DNA from: Streptomyces cynarae
GTDB taxonomy: Bacteria > Actinomycetota > Actinomycetes > Streptomycetales > Streptomycetaceae
DNA: 64,000 nt
Assembly (NCBI RefSeq): GCF_025642135.1
Contig: NZ_CP106793.1
Span: 7,656,001-7,720,000 of the forward strand
Reading direction: 5' to 3'
Below the pieces are notes generated by a model. That model was not told the DNA's origin. It worked only from the letters and a program-made list of their open reading frames with translations, and did no database searches. Below, one piece after another: positions 44,396 through 53,929 of the stretch; the stretch's first letter is position 1; each line of letters starts with the position of its first letter. A program made the translations under genes and the position numbers.

Positions 44396-46455
44396 ACCGG
44401 CGATGTCGTCGTACGAGGTTCCGTCCGACCGAATCGACGAGGCCGACCGGCTGCCGGTCGGCCTGTCGCCCTGTCGGGTGGACTACCGCCGCGCAGGCAC
44501 GTCGCCGTGCCGGAGGCGGCCGCGCCCGGTCCGGCACAGGCGCCCGCGGCGCACGCGGTGAGCCAGGTGTCGAACTCGGCGTCGTAGCGGGCGCCGATGC
44601 CGTCGTACACGGCGTAGCCGCCCGGGTAGTCCCCGACCCGGAAGCGGGCGAGCATCCGCCGGATGTCATCCGGGTGCTTTTCGAACATGTAGCGGACCGC
44701 GAGGTAGCCCCACGGGTAGGTGCGGGTCACGTCGCTGTTGGCGTAGGTGTTCTGGAACAGCGTGCTCAGTGTGTAGGTGTGCCTGCCCGCCTCGGCGACC
44801 GCCTGGTCGTCGGTCATGCCGCGGTAGCTGTAGGAGACGTATTCGGCCAGGCCCTCGATCCACCAGACGTCCGGCACCGCCGTCTGCTGGGAGAAGTCGC
44901 CCTTCATGTCGTCGCGGGCGTCCAGATAGTGCGTGTACTCGTGGTTGAGGTTCCAGATCCGGGCCGTGAAGCCGTCGTCGTACCCCTTCTGGTACATGAT
45001 CGAGAGGGGTTGGTTGCGGGGATCGGCGGGATCCCCCACCAGGGTGATGCCGCCGTTGTCCGTGCTGACGCCGAAGATGGCCCCGGCGTAGGTCCGGTAG
45101 TCGGCGCGGTCGGCGAACACGACGAGCTGGACGGTCGATTCGTGCTGGCCGGGTATCGGTCCCTCGTCCTCGACGAGGGCGTGGAAGTACGGGTCCTGGC
45201 CGGCCAGGCTCGCGCACGTGGCGTCGAGGTCGGCGGAGGTCAGTGCCTGCGCCCGGATGGTGTGGGTCGAATCGCAGCTGTGGGTGATGGGCAGTGCCGC
45301 CTTCGCCAGCCTGCCGGCGAGGTCGCACACGCCGTAGTACGAGCAGTGGGCCTTGTCGTAGGAGTCCGCCTGGGTCGCGACGGCGACCCACAGCCCGGCT
45401 GTGGGCCCGGTGATCCGCGATGCCTTCAACAGGCCCTTGACCAGCGGGCGGACCGTGGCCCGGAGGCCGGGATGCTCGATGTGGCGGGCCAGGACCATGC
45501 CCGCGTTGGAGTCCAGGTAGGCACGGTCGGTCCGCAGCAGGTTCCGGTGGTCGAGTGCGAACGTGTGGAGCGTGTCGAGGATGCTCGGGTCGGCGGTGAC
45601 CGCGTCGATGTAGGCGGTGTTCCAGTTTCCGCGCCACAGGGGCGTGTAGACGTCGTTGACGGCTGCCACCATGCCGGCGACGGCGTCGTAGGAGCTGTTG
45701 TATCCGCTCAGCACCCTGCGATAGACGCTCAGGTAACGCCCCTGAAGGCCGGCACTGTCGGTGAGGACGATGACGTCGCCCAGGACGTCGCCGTTCGCGG
45801 AGGTGACGTCCCGCGCATGCGGGCGGGCGAAGAAGGCGTCCAGGCCCCGGGCCGTCGCCGTGGTCAGGGCCGTGCCGTAGGGACCGACGTCGGACGGGTT
45901 GTTGAACTGCACGTAGTAGCCGGCACGCAGGAACAGGACCAGCTGCCATATGCCGGCCGTGTTGTCGCCGCCGTATCGCCGCGCCGCGTGCGTGAAGGCG
46001 TGGGCGACGGTGACCATCTGCGGCTCGCGGAAGATCGCGTGTGCGTCGGTACCGGTGACGGCGAACAGGCTGTTGACGCACTCCACGGTCGAGGTCGCGA
46101 CGAAGGCCACGAGCGCGGGCCCGCTCCGGCCGCCGAAGTCGGAGGGGACGCAGGGCCTCGCAACGGAGACGGCCTTCGGGCCGGTGGCGGCGGACGGTTC
46201 ATGCGCGGGCGACTCCGCCCGTAGGGGCGGAATCCGGTCCGGAGCGGCCCGTCGGCCCTGCACGGCCCGGTCCGAGACGCCGAAGTCCGAGCCGGTCGGG
46301 GGCACGGGAGGGGGCGTGGTGCGGGATGCGATGACGGCGGCGGTGCGGGCCGGGGGTGGGGCGGCGGGCGCCGGTGTCGTCAGGAGGCCGACGGCGGCGG
46401 CACAGACGGCGAGGGCGCCGACCACGCGTCTGGGCAGGGCGAAGCGGTAGCGCAT
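44125..46455 (-). CDS. Secreted collagenase-like M9 metalloprotease with aberrant C-terminus
   Basis: A 776-codon frame starting at the ATG at 46455 (GAAGGAG upstream). Signal peptide residues about 1-31. An M9 N-terminal activator region (RPCVPSDFGGRSGPALVAFV) is followed by the zinc site: HEYTH in WNLNHEYTHYLDARDD, the third ligand Glu in WWIEGLAEYVSY and a helical tail to EFDTWLTACAAGACAGPGA. Streptomyces collagenases continue here with a PPC or similar domain; instead the frame runs on into about 110 Arg/Pro-rich residues, the last 90 antisense to the DUF429 gene. The catalytic part looks intact; the C-terminal module seems lost by deletion or frameshift near 44500. Confidence 0.8.
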   Translation of the reverse strand: MRYRFALPRRVVGALAVCAAAVGLLTTPAPAAPPPARTAAVIASRTTPPPVPPTGSDFGVSDRAVQGRRAAPDRIPPLRAESPAHEPSAATGPKAVSVARPCVPSDFGGRSGPALVAFVATSTVECVNSLFAVTGTDAHAIFREPQMVTVAHAFTHAARRYGGDNTAGIWQLVLFLRAGYYVQFNNPSDVGPYGTALTTATARGLDAFFARPHARDVTSANGDVLGDVIVLTDSAGLQGRYLSVYRRVLSGYNSSYDAVAGMVAAVNDVYTPLWRGNWNTAYIDAVTADPSILDTLHTFALDHRNLLRTDRAYLDSNAGMVLARHIEHPGLRATVRPLVKGLLKASRITGPTAGLWVAVATQADSYDKAHCSYYGVCDLAGRLAKAALPITHSCDSTHTIRAQALTSADLDATCASLAGQDPYFHALVEDEGPIPGQHESTVQLVVFADRADYRTYAGAIFGVSTDNGGITLVGDPADPRNQPLSIMYQKGYDDGFTARIWNLNHEYTHYLDARDDMKGDFSQQTAVPDVWWIEGLAEYVSYSYRGMTDDQAVAEAGRHTYTLSTLFQNTYANSDVTRTYPWGYLAVRYMFEKHPDDIRRMLARFRVGDYPGGYAVYDGIGARYDAEFDTWLTACAAGACAGPGAAASGTATCLRGGSPPDRATGRPAAGRPRRFGRTEPRTTTSPVQRWSAARSGPGRWIQPSRAAAARSSAVRGPTVSPIRTARATRAQTRASRWSWLSTHRSRTAPGRGAPNPASTEPMMCSRTARASGAALL

Positions 46456-46543
46456 CTGGGCTCCTTCGCGGATAGATGCGCCTCGGAGGCGGTGATGAGG
46501 CGTGAGAGGCACCTTCTCAATGGCCGGTGGTCCTCACAATGGG

Positions 46544-46616
46544 GTGTGACATAGCACATTGCACGGTGAGGCATAACACCTGACGGGGCATGACACCTGG
46601 TGTGACATGACACCTG
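46544..46616. repeat. Tandem 17-bp repeats in the collagenase promoter region
   Basis: Three contiguous 17-bp units (46566-46582, 46583-46599, 46600-46616) share the core CATGACACCTG, with one change in the first. A degenerate fourth copy (GTGTGACATAGCACATT) lies at 46544-46560. They sit 89-162 nt upstream of the collagenase start, beside a LysR gene that ends 30 nt away. Confidence 0.8.
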
Positions 46617-46646
46617 GCATGGCATCCGGCCGGCTGCTCGCCGGAG

Positions 46647-47606
46647 CTACGTCACGGTCACGCGCCACGTCCGCGAGGCCCATGTCCTCAGGTGCGGAGA
46701 GCGGGCGACGAGGTCCTGGTAGGCCGTGGTGGCCAAGACGTGGAGCGTCTCGGCCAGTTCCTCGGGAACCTTGTCGCGCCGCCAGGCCAGCACGTAGCGG
46801 CACCACAGCGGTGTGCCCGTCAGTGGTTTGACCAGCACGCCCGGCGTCGGCCGGAGTGTCGCCTGCACCAGGGACACCCCGAGGCCGTCGGCGATCATGT
46901 GCTGCAACTGCGCCTGGTCGCCGAGGAATTCGTGCACCACCGCGGGTGCGAAGCCGGCCGCCTCGCAGGCCGCGTAGAACACTCCCGGCCAGCCCGCTCC
47001 GTCGTCGGGTGTCACGAACCACGCCTCCTCAGCCAGGTCGGCGAGCGAGACCTGGGAGTGGTGCCTGAGCCGGTGACACGACGGCAGAGCCACGAACGTC
47101 GGCTCGGTGACGATCCCCCGGTGTGCCACCGCGGCCGAATGGCGCAACTCCCTGCCCGGGTAGTCCGCGGCGATCGCCGCCTCCACCACACCCTCCTGAA
47201 GGAGCTCGACGATCCGGGAGGACGCGTACACGCTGCTCACCGTGACCGACACGTCCGGCAGCCGGCGCCGGACCCGGACCACCATGCCCGGCAGAATCGG
47301 GGAGTTCGTCGCGGCCACACGCAGGGCTCTACGCGTTCTCGCAGTGCTCCCGCACGGACGGCGCCCGATCACCTCCACGCGGGCGAGGACATCCCGCGCC
47401 CGGGCCACGACCTCCACGCCGTACCTGGTGAGCCGCACGCCCGATGCGCCGCGCTCGAACAACGGCTCACCGAAGTGGCGCTCGATGCGTTGCAGTTGGG
47501 TGCTCATGGCCGGTTGCGAGTACCCCAGGTCCGCCGCGGCCCGGCCCACGCTTCCCGCGTCGGCGATCGCGCACAGCACGCGCAGGTGCCGGAGCTCCAA
47601 CTCCAT
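46647..47606 (-). CDS. LysR-family transcriptional regulator
   Basis: A 319-residue regulator. The winged HTH is LRHLRVLCAIADAGSVGRAAADLGYSQPA at the N-terminus (here quoted in parts: LRVLCAIADAGSVGRAAADL, GYSQPAMSTQLQRIE), with GVRLTRYGVEVVARA, then the two-lobed effector domain. The ATG at 47606 begins the HTH; an in-frame ATG at 47684 adds only low-complexity residues. It is transcribed toward the collagenase gene, whose promoter carries the 17-bp tandem repeats. Confidence 0.9.
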   Translation of the reverse strand: MELELRHLRVLCAIADAGSVGRAAADLGYSQPAMSTQLQRIERHFGEPLFERGASGVRLTRYGVEVVARARDVLARVEVIGRRPCGSTARTRRALRVAATNSPILPGMVVRVRRRLPDVSVTVSSVYASSRIVELLQEGVVEAAIAADYPGRELRHSAAVAHRGIVTEPTFVALPSCHRLRHHSQVSLADLAEEAWFVTPDDGAGWPGVFYAACEAAGFAPAVVHEFLGDQAQLQHMIADGLGVSLVQATLRPTPGVLVKPLTGTPLWCRYVLAWRRDKVPEELAETLHVLATTAYQDLVARSPHLRTWASRTWRVTVT

Positions 47607-47708
47607 CGGCCCTCTCCCCTCCGCGTCACCGCCCCCGGACGGTACCGGCGGAGGGGAAGCGTTCCATCGCTCCGTCCCGCCCACAAGACGGTGATGAGCC
47701 CAGGTCGT

Positions 47709-48947
47709 TCAGTCCCGCACGGGCGTCAGTTCGGCGAGGAGGACGGTCCGGTCGTCCGTGCCGTCCGTGGCCGGTGTGTCGTGCAGCAGCCGCCGGCCCA
47801 GCGCTTGCAGGGCGCCCGGGTCGGTCGAGTCCGCGGACGCGGCGGCGTACGAGTCCAGGAGGCCGGCGAGGGCGGCGATGCCCTGGTCGATGTCGGTGTT
47901 GCGGGATTCCACCAGGCCGTCGCTGTAGAGCAGCAGCAGCGCGGGTTCGGGAACGTGCAGCAGGGTCGGCTCGTAGGTGCCCGTGCCGAGGCCGAGCGGC
48001 AGGCCGGCGCTGGCGAGCGAGACCGGTGCGGCCCGTCCGTCCGGGCCCCGGATCAGCGGCGGCGGGTGGCCGGCGCCGACGAACGTGCAGGTACGCCGTT
48101 GCGCGTCCCACTCGGCGTACATACAGGTGGCGAAGGAGGCACCGGGGGTGTCGCAGGCGAGTGCGTCGAGCCGGCGCATCAGCTCCGCGGGGGCGATGTC
48201 GAGGCCCGCCAGAGTACGCACGGCGGTACGCAGCTGGATCATCGCGACCGCCGACTCCGGGCCGTGCCCCATGGCGTCCCCGACGACCAGACCGATACGG
48301 CCGCCCGGCCGGGAGAGAACGTCGAACCAGTCGCCCCCGATGATGTTGTCCTGTCCGGCGGGAAGATAGTCGTGGGCGATGCGGCAGCCGTCGAACTCCT
48401 GCGCGGTTGCGGGCAGCAGGCTTCGCCGGATGGCCAGAGCGGTGCGGCGCTCACGCTCGTACCGGCGTGCGTTGTCCAGGGCCACGCAGGCCCGCGCGGC
48501 CAGCGACTCGACGGCCGCGGCCTCGTCGAGGCGGAAGCGGGCCCGGTGCGGGCCACGACTGCCGACGATGAAACCGACGGCGGTGCCGCGCAGATGGAGC
48601 GGCACCACAAGGAAGGAAACCGTCTGCAGGAGCCGGTTGATCCGGGCCGCGTCGCCGCCGGAGGCGGTGAGGCGTTCGGTGGTGTGGGCGTCCACAGCGT
48701 CGAGCAGTTGCGTGCGCCTGGTGGCCAGGGCGCGTGCGTAGGGCGTCTCCCGTGGGAAGACGATCACCTCGCCGACCGGCAGTATGCCCTCCCAGTCCTC
48801 CGCCGCGTCCGTTCCCACCCGCAGCGCGAGCCGGCGTGCCTCGATCTGCGGCGGGTCCGCGACGGCGTAGGCGTTCTCCTCGACGAGCCAGCGCTGCAGC
48901 AGGTACACCGATGCCGCGTCGCAGAACCCGGGCGTCAGCGCGTGCAC
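47709..48947 (-). CDS. GAF-SpoIIE (PP2C-type) phosphatase, possibly 5'-truncated
   Basis: A 412-residue protein from the GTG at 48947. The first 160 residues form a GAF domain (TVSFLVVPLHLRGTAVGFIV), then a linker helix ARRYERERRTALAIRRSLLP and the SpoIIE phosphatase domain: IIGGDWFDVLSRPGGRIGLV with a metal Asp, VGDAMGHGPESA, GAGHPPPLI, LLLYSDGLVE and TDDRTVLLAEL. Such proteins dephosphorylate anti-anti-sigma factors. The reading frame stays open upstream through a GAF-like start (DVIGSELDLHLTGSHI) without any ATG, GTG or TTG, so the normal 5' end may be lost or a non-standard start used. Confidence 0.85.
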   Translation of the reverse strand: MHALTPGFCDAASVYLLQRWLVEENAYAVADPPQIEARRLALRVGTDAAEDWEGILPVGEVIVFPRETPYARALATRRTQLLDAVDAHTTERLTASGGDAARINRLLQTVSFLVVPLHLRGTAVGFIVGSRGPHRARFRLDEAAAVESLAARACVALDNARRYERERRTALAIRRSLLPATAQEFDGCRIAHDYLPAGQDNIIGGDWFDVLSRPGGRIGLVVGDAMGHGPESAVAMIQLRTAVRTLAGLDIAPAELMRRLDALACDTPGASFATCMYAEWDAQRRTCTFVGAGHPPPLIRGPDGRAAPVSLASAGLPLGLGTGTYEPTLLHVPEPALLLLYSDGLVESRNTDIDQGIAALAGLLDSYAAASADSTDPGALQALGRRLLHDTPATDGTDDRTVLLAELTPVRD

Positions 48948-49197
48948 GATATGACTGCCGGTCAGGTGCAGGTCGAGCTCGGAGCCGATGACGTCGGCCG
49001 CCGGGGAGAAGGGAAGCCGACGGGGCGAGCTTGCGGCCGCCGGTGCTTCGCCGAAGTGGCTGCGCGCTTCGTTCCGCAGGGTCGTGCCTTTCCGGGTGGG
49101 GGCCGGGTGCGGCCGGCGGCAGGGGATCGCCTCGCCGCGTGGTCGCTGGCAACTATATGATGGGACATCAAGATCATTGGGAGTGGGGGGAGTTGAG

Positions 49198-50010
49198 ATG
49201 CCCGGTCACGAGGGGCTCCCGCAGGGCGTCGATCCGGACAAGGCGAGCGTCGCCCGGATGTACGACGCCATGCTGGGCGGGCAGCACAACTTCGCGATCG
49301 ACCGGGAGGCGCTGGCGGCGTTCACCGCCATCGACCCCCAGGTCCGCACCCTGGCGCGGGCCAACCGCGCTTTTCTCCGGCGGGCCGTGCGCTTCCTGAT
49401 CGGAGCCGGAGTGCGGCAGTTCATCGACCTCGGCTCGGGCATTCCCACCCAGGGCAACGTCCACGAGGTGGCGCAGGAGGCCAGCCCTGGAGCGCGGGTG
49501 ATCTACGTGGACAACGACCCGGTGGCCGTGGCCCACAGCGCTTCCCTGCTCGCCGACAACCCGCACGCGGACATCGTCGACGCCGACATCCGAAGGCCGC
49601 GGGACATCCTGTCCTCGCCACAGGTGCGGAAACTGATCGACTTCGAGCAGCCGGTCGCCGTACTGATGATCACGATCCTGCACTTCATCGCCCCCGAGGA
49701 GGACCCGGCCGGCCTCGTGGCCGCCTTCCGGGACGCCGTCCCCGAGGGCAGTTGGCTGGCTATGAGCCATGCCACGAACCAGGACCGGCCGGACACGGCC
49801 GCCGCCGTGGGCAAGCTGTACCGGTCCCGGGCCACGTCGCCGGTTACTGCACGCTCTCGCGACGAGATCCTCGCCCTCTTCGACGGCTTCGACCTGGTGG
49901 AGCCCGGCCTGGTCCACGTACCGCTGTGGCGCCCGGACCCGGAGGCCCCGGTTCCGGACAACCCGCGGGAGTACTGGGTGTACGCGGGCGTGGGCCGCAA
50001 GGGTCGCTGA
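49198..50010 (+). CDS. SAM-dependent methyltransferase, DUF574 type
   Basis: A 270-residue protein of the methyltransferase family abundant in Streptomyces (DUF574). Signature segments are DKASVARMYDAMLGGQHNFA, IDREALAAF, the SAM-binding loop FIDLGSGIPTQGNVHEVAQ, VIYVDNDPVAVAHS and LMITILHFIAPEEDP. The ATG at 49198 has GGGGGAG 5-6 nt upstream. Substrates of this family are unknown. It is divergent from the SpoIIE phosphatase. Confidence 0.92.
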   Translation: MPGHEGLPQGVDPDKASVARMYDAMLGGQHNFAIDREALAAFTAIDPQVRTLARANRAFLRRAVRFLIGAGVRQFIDLGSGIPTQGNVHEVAQEASPGARVIYVDNDPVAVAHSASLLADNPHADIVDADIRRPRDILSSPQVRKLIDFEQPVAVLMITILHFIAPEEDPAGLVAAFRDAVPEGSWLAMSHATNQDRPDTAAAVGKLYRSRATSPVTARSRDEILALFDGFDLVEPGLVHVPLWRPDPEAPVPDNPREYWVYAGVGRKGR

Positions 50011-50396
50011 GGGAGCCACGCTCCGACTTCCGCCTTGACTTCGAGCGCACTCGAAGATCTAGCGTGCACGCCATGGCTCACCGGGACCAGTCGTGGGCGG
50101 CGAACGGGCCGTGGGCGGAGGCCGTGGGCGGCGAACGGGCCGTGGTAGGCGGGCGCCGGGCGGCCGTCTCGCCACATGGTCGCGTGCCGGATCTCGGCGC
50201 ACGCCGACTGTGCCACCTGAGCGCCGCCTGCCGGACCGTGCCGCATGCGGACCTCCGGGATGCCGCTGCGGCGGATCCGCTGCTCCATGGAGTTGAGGAT
50301 GCCGCTGTGCCGTGAGGCCGCGGGCACGGTGAGCCTCGCGCTTCGCACGCACCCGCGGAGCGAAGGACAGCATCGCAAGGAAGGGCTGAGACGCAC
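50011..50396. other. 386-nt region between methyltransferase and aldo/keto reductase
   Basis: The left part contains the MerR-type promoter at 50035-50065. The middle has an exact 23-bp direct repeat with 31-bp period (50092-50114 and 50123-50145). Open frames exist on both strands but none shows conserved domains or good ribosome sites, so I call no gene; a degenerated regulator gene is possible. Confidence 0.5.
50035..50065 (+). promoter_or_regulatory. MerR-type promoter
   Basis: A TTGACT -35 (50035-50040) and TAGCGT -10 (50060-50065) are separated by 19 bp, and the spacer region carries the perfect dyad CTTCGAG-CGCA-CTCGAAG (50039-50056). An overlong 19-bp spacer with a central dyad is the hallmark of promoters untwisted by MerR-family activators. 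No merR gene is adjacent; the likely target is the aldo/keto reductase at 50397. Confidence 0.75.
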
Positions 50397-51386
<990 letters not shown>

Positions 51387-51547
51387 AACGGCGGCCGTGG
51401 ATCTCTCCCACCACCTCAGGGATTGCCCCTGGGCACACGGGTACCCGGTGGTGACCGCGGTGCGGGAGCGCATCCGTGCCGTCGTGGTGGGGAACCGGTG
51501 GCGCAGGGGTCACCGGGGCATGGGCGACCGTGAGGAGGAGCGACCGT

Positions 51548-52000
51548 ATGCACGCCACGGACGACCTTCCCGTTGTGCGGACCCTCGGCGAGCTGGGGGC
51601 CCTGGTGGACCGCGACTCCGACCTCTACGTCCGCTGGTCGCGCGGACCCTCCGCCGATCTGGGGAACGCGAAGAGCAGGGACGACCTCACCGGCGTCCCG
51701 ATGCCGGGACTGTCGGCCAATCCCCTCGGGGTCGAGCCCTGGTGGGGGGACCGGCCCGTCGAGCTGTGGGTGGCCCGGCGGCTGCACGACTACTCGCACC
51801 TGCCCCGTGAGAAGGGGGAGGGGGTGCGTCCCTGGGTTCTGCGGGGCCGGGTCGAGGGGCGCGGGCCCGACAACGAGCCGCTGGTACGGGACGTCGAGCC
51901 GGTCGGCTGGGTCGACGAGAAGGTCATCAGGGAGGCCCAGACCGAGGTCGACCGCCAGTCCGGCTCCTGGGGGCCGCTGCGCCGCGATGACGGACGCTGA
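51548..52000 (+). CDS. DUF6098 family protein
   Basis: A 150-residue soluble protein conserved in Streptomyces and without known function. Features: VVRTLGELGALVDRDSDLYV and VRWSRGPSADL at the N-terminus, LSANPLGVEPWWGDRPVELW, then a Trp-rich C-terminal part PWVLRGRVEGRGPDNEPLVR. GAGGAGGAG lies upstream of the ATG at 51548. The gene ends at a strong bidirectional hairpin shared with csbD. Confidence 0.8.
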   Translation: MHATDDLPVVRTLGELGALVDRDSDLYVRWSRGPSADLGNAKSRDDLTGVPMPGLSANPLGVEPWWGDRPVELWVARRLHDYSHLPREKGEGVRPWVLRGRVEGRGPDNEPLVRDVEPVGWVDEKVIREAQTEVDRQSGSWGPLRRDDGR

Positions 52001-52015
52001 GCGGCTGGACACGCG

Positions 52016-52050
52016 GCGGGGCCCCCGGTCCACCGGACCGGGGGCCCCGC
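52016..52050. terminator. Bidirectional terminator
   Basis: A perfect 16-bp stem, GCGGGGCCCCCGGTCC with GGACCGGGGGCCCCGC, and a 3-nt loop lie between the converging DUF6098 and csbD genes. Confidence 0.9.
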
Positions 52051-52068
52051 CCGCGGGCGCCTTCTGCG

Positions 52069-52242
52069 TCAGCGCTTGAAGATGTCCTTCGCCTTCTCCT
52101 TCATCTGGCGCATGTCGCCCTTCGACTTCTTGCCTCGACCTTCGGCCGTCACGGACTCATTGCCGAGCGCGCGGCCGAACGTCTCCTTGATCTTGCCCTT
52201 GGCCTGTTCGTACTTCGCCTTGGCCTTCTGTTCTCCAGCCAC
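52069..52242 (-). CDS. CsbD-family stress protein
   Basis: A 57-residue, highly charged small protein: AGEQKAKAKYEQAKGKIKET, then FGRALGNESVTAEGRGKKSK and a Lys-rich end MKEKAKDIFKR. This is the CsbD pattern, a general-stress protein of unknown mechanism often under sigma-B-like control. The GTG at 52242 has GGAGGAG 5 nt upstream and starts the family-conserved region; a longer frame adds unrelated residues. Confidence 0.9.
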   Translation of the reverse strand: MAGEQKAKAKYEQAKGKIKETFGRALGNESVTAEGRGKKSKGDMRQMKEKAKDIFKR

Positions 52243-52366
52243 CGTTGCTCCTCCACGTCGCATGTCGACTGGGGGGTCACTCACCACGTCGAGTGATCGG
52301 TGGTGCGGCACCCAAACATGGCCGGGCCGATCGGCGTCGGTGCCGGCGCGTCTCCTGCCGCACCCC

Positions 52367-52406
52367 TATGACTGTCGTCATGATGTGTGCTATGACCGCT
52401 GTCATA
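52367..52406. promoter_or_regulatory. Two ATGACnnnnGTCAT palindromes upstream of the SCO6745-family gene
   Basis: ATGACTGTCGTCAT (52368-52381) and TATGACCGCTGTCATA (52391-52406) share arms and 4-nt spacers, with centres 24 bp apart, 43-80 nt before the start at 52450. The shape suits a TetR- or GntR-family dimer pair. Confidence 0.7.
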
Positions 52407-52449
52407 ACCCGGCCGATCGGGTGCGGGGACGACGAGTCGAGGGGGCAGG

Positions 52450-53328
52450 GTGAGGGACGTTTCCTCCCGGCTGATGTGGGAGCTCTCGGAGCCGGTGCAC
52501 GACCTTGTGTACTTCGCCCCGGAGGCACGGCAGGCCGCCGACGAAGCCGGGATGCGCGGCTTCTGGATGGGCTACTTCGGTCTGCGCGCCGCGCCGCTCG
52601 GTCCTGTTCCCGCGGCGGTCGTGACCAGCAGCTTCTATGTGTTCCACCCCGAGCGGGTGGCGCGGGCGCTGCCCGACGCGTGGCGGTACGCGTCACCTTC
52701 GGACCTGCTGGCGGCCAGGGAGCGGGCGGTGGACCGGGCCATGCGGCGGCTGTACGGGGACGAGGCCGTGCACGGCGCACTGATGGCGGAGGCGGCGGAT
52801 CTCGCCTGGGACGCGGCCCAGGCGGCCGACACCGCGGGACGGGTGCTCGGCGCGGCCAACCAGGCACTGGAACGCCCTGCCCAGCCGCACGTACGGCTCT
52901 GGCAGGCGGCGACCACGCTCCGCGAACACCGCGGTGACGGGCATGTCGCCGTCTTGGTGAGCCGGGGCGTCGGCCCGGTCGAGGCGATGGTGCTCAAGGC
53001 CGCCGCGGGCGAGTCGGACGGCGCGTTGCTGCGGGAGGGCCGGAAATGGGACGCTGCCAGCTGGCAGGGCACCGAGGCGCTGTTGCGGGAGCGCGGGTGG
53101 ATCGACGGCGGCGGGCGTCTGACCGGTGCGGGAGCAGCCGAGCGCGACGCGATCGAAGAGGCGACCGACGCCGCCGCGGAGGGGCCGTGGCGCGCGCTCG
53201 GTCACGATGCCACCACGCGACTGGCCGAACTGCTCGCCCCGCTGGCCCGGACGGTGGTGGCCTCGGGAGTGATCCCGTCCGGCAACCCGGTCGGGGTCAC
53301 CGGCGTCGGGCTGCGCGGCCCCGCGTGA
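52450..53328 (+). CDS. SCO6745-family protein
   Basis: A 292-residue soluble, mostly helical protein of a family widespread in Streptomyces. Recognisable parts are LSEPVHDLVYFAPEARQAAD and GMRGFWMGYFGLRAAPLGPV, FYVFHPERVARALPDAW and the C-terminal LREGRKWDAASWQGTEALLR followed by a winged-helix-like segment. The end may bind DNA, but this is not shown. The start is the GTG at 52450. Two palindromes immediately upstream suggest tight regulation. Confidence 0.85.
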   Translation: MRDVSSRLMWELSEPVHDLVYFAPEARQAADEAGMRGFWMGYFGLRAAPLGPVPAAVVTSSFYVFHPERVARALPDAWRYASPSDLLAARERAVDRAMRRLYGDEAVHGALMAEAADLAWDAAQAADTAGRVLGAANQALERPAQPHVRLWQAATTLREHRGDGHVAVLVSRGVGPVEAMVLKAAAGESDGALLREGRKWDAASWQGTEALLRERGWIDGGGRLTGAGAAERDAIEEATDAAAEGPWRALGHDATTRLAELLAPLARTVVASGVIPSGNPVGVTGVGLRGPA

Positions 53329-53344
53329 CCGTGGAGGAGCCGGA

Positions 53345-53812
53345 TCAGTCCCAGAGGGGATAGGTCACCACGCGTCCGAACCCGTCCGGCCTGCCGTCGG
53401 TGTAGGTGAGGGTCATCCGGGTGTAGTGCTCCAGCTGCGGGCGCTTCTTCCAGGGCTGCGGGTGGTCGAGCCGCACGGTGACCGGATACGAGTGGAACCT
53501 GCCCGCCGCGCAGTACGGCTTGCAGTCGTTGACCATGTTGACGGCCTCGCCCACGGCCGAGCGCGACCCCCACTGCGACCAGTGGACCGAGGACAGGAGG
53601 CTGTTGCCGTCACCGCAGGCGATCACGAAGGCGCCGGGGCGTACCTGCGGTTGCCAGAAACAGTCGACGACGACGGGGCGCCCGGACTGCCGTGGCGCGG
53701 TGTGTGCGGCCGACGGCGCCGTGGCCGGGGCGGCGGACGCCGTGCCCATGACTGCTGCCAGTGATGCGGCGGCACCGAGTACGACCGCCTTGGTGAGTGT
53801 GTGATTGCGCAT
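53345..53812 (-). CDS. Secreted hypothetical protein
   Basis: A 155-residue exported protein. The signal peptide is MRNHTLTKAVVLGAAASLAA plus a further 10 residues to an Ala-x-Ala site. The mature part has conserved-looking cysteine pairs (VVDCFWQPQVRPGAFVIACG, NDCKPYCAAG), likely two disulfides, and a beta-rich end ending RVVTYPLWD. It is a known Streptomyces-type conserved protein without assigned function. The ATG at 53812 starts the signal peptide; an ATG at 53860 only adds polar residues. Confidence 0.8.
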   Translation of the reverse strand: MRNHTLTKAVVLGAAASLAAVMGTASAAPATAPSAAHTAPRQSGRPVVVDCFWQPQVRPGAFVIACGDGNSLLSSVHWSQWGSRSAVGEAVNMVNDCKPYCAAGRFHSYPVTVRLDHPQPWKKRPQLEHYTRMTLTYTDGRPDGFGRVVTYPLWD

Positions 53813-53929
53813 GTCCGCTCCCGCCCGTCCGTCTCGGGTGTCTCCGGACTCCCGTGACACGCTACGACCGTGCCAGGGGGTCGCACCACTTGTACCCAGT
53901 ACGGCACGTTCATCCCTCGTCGGGCAGAT

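Noticed and set aside
50073..50315. Possible small gene after the MerR promoter (starting at an ATG at 50073)
   Set aside because: The frame contains the direct repeat, shows no domain, and lacks a good ribosome site.
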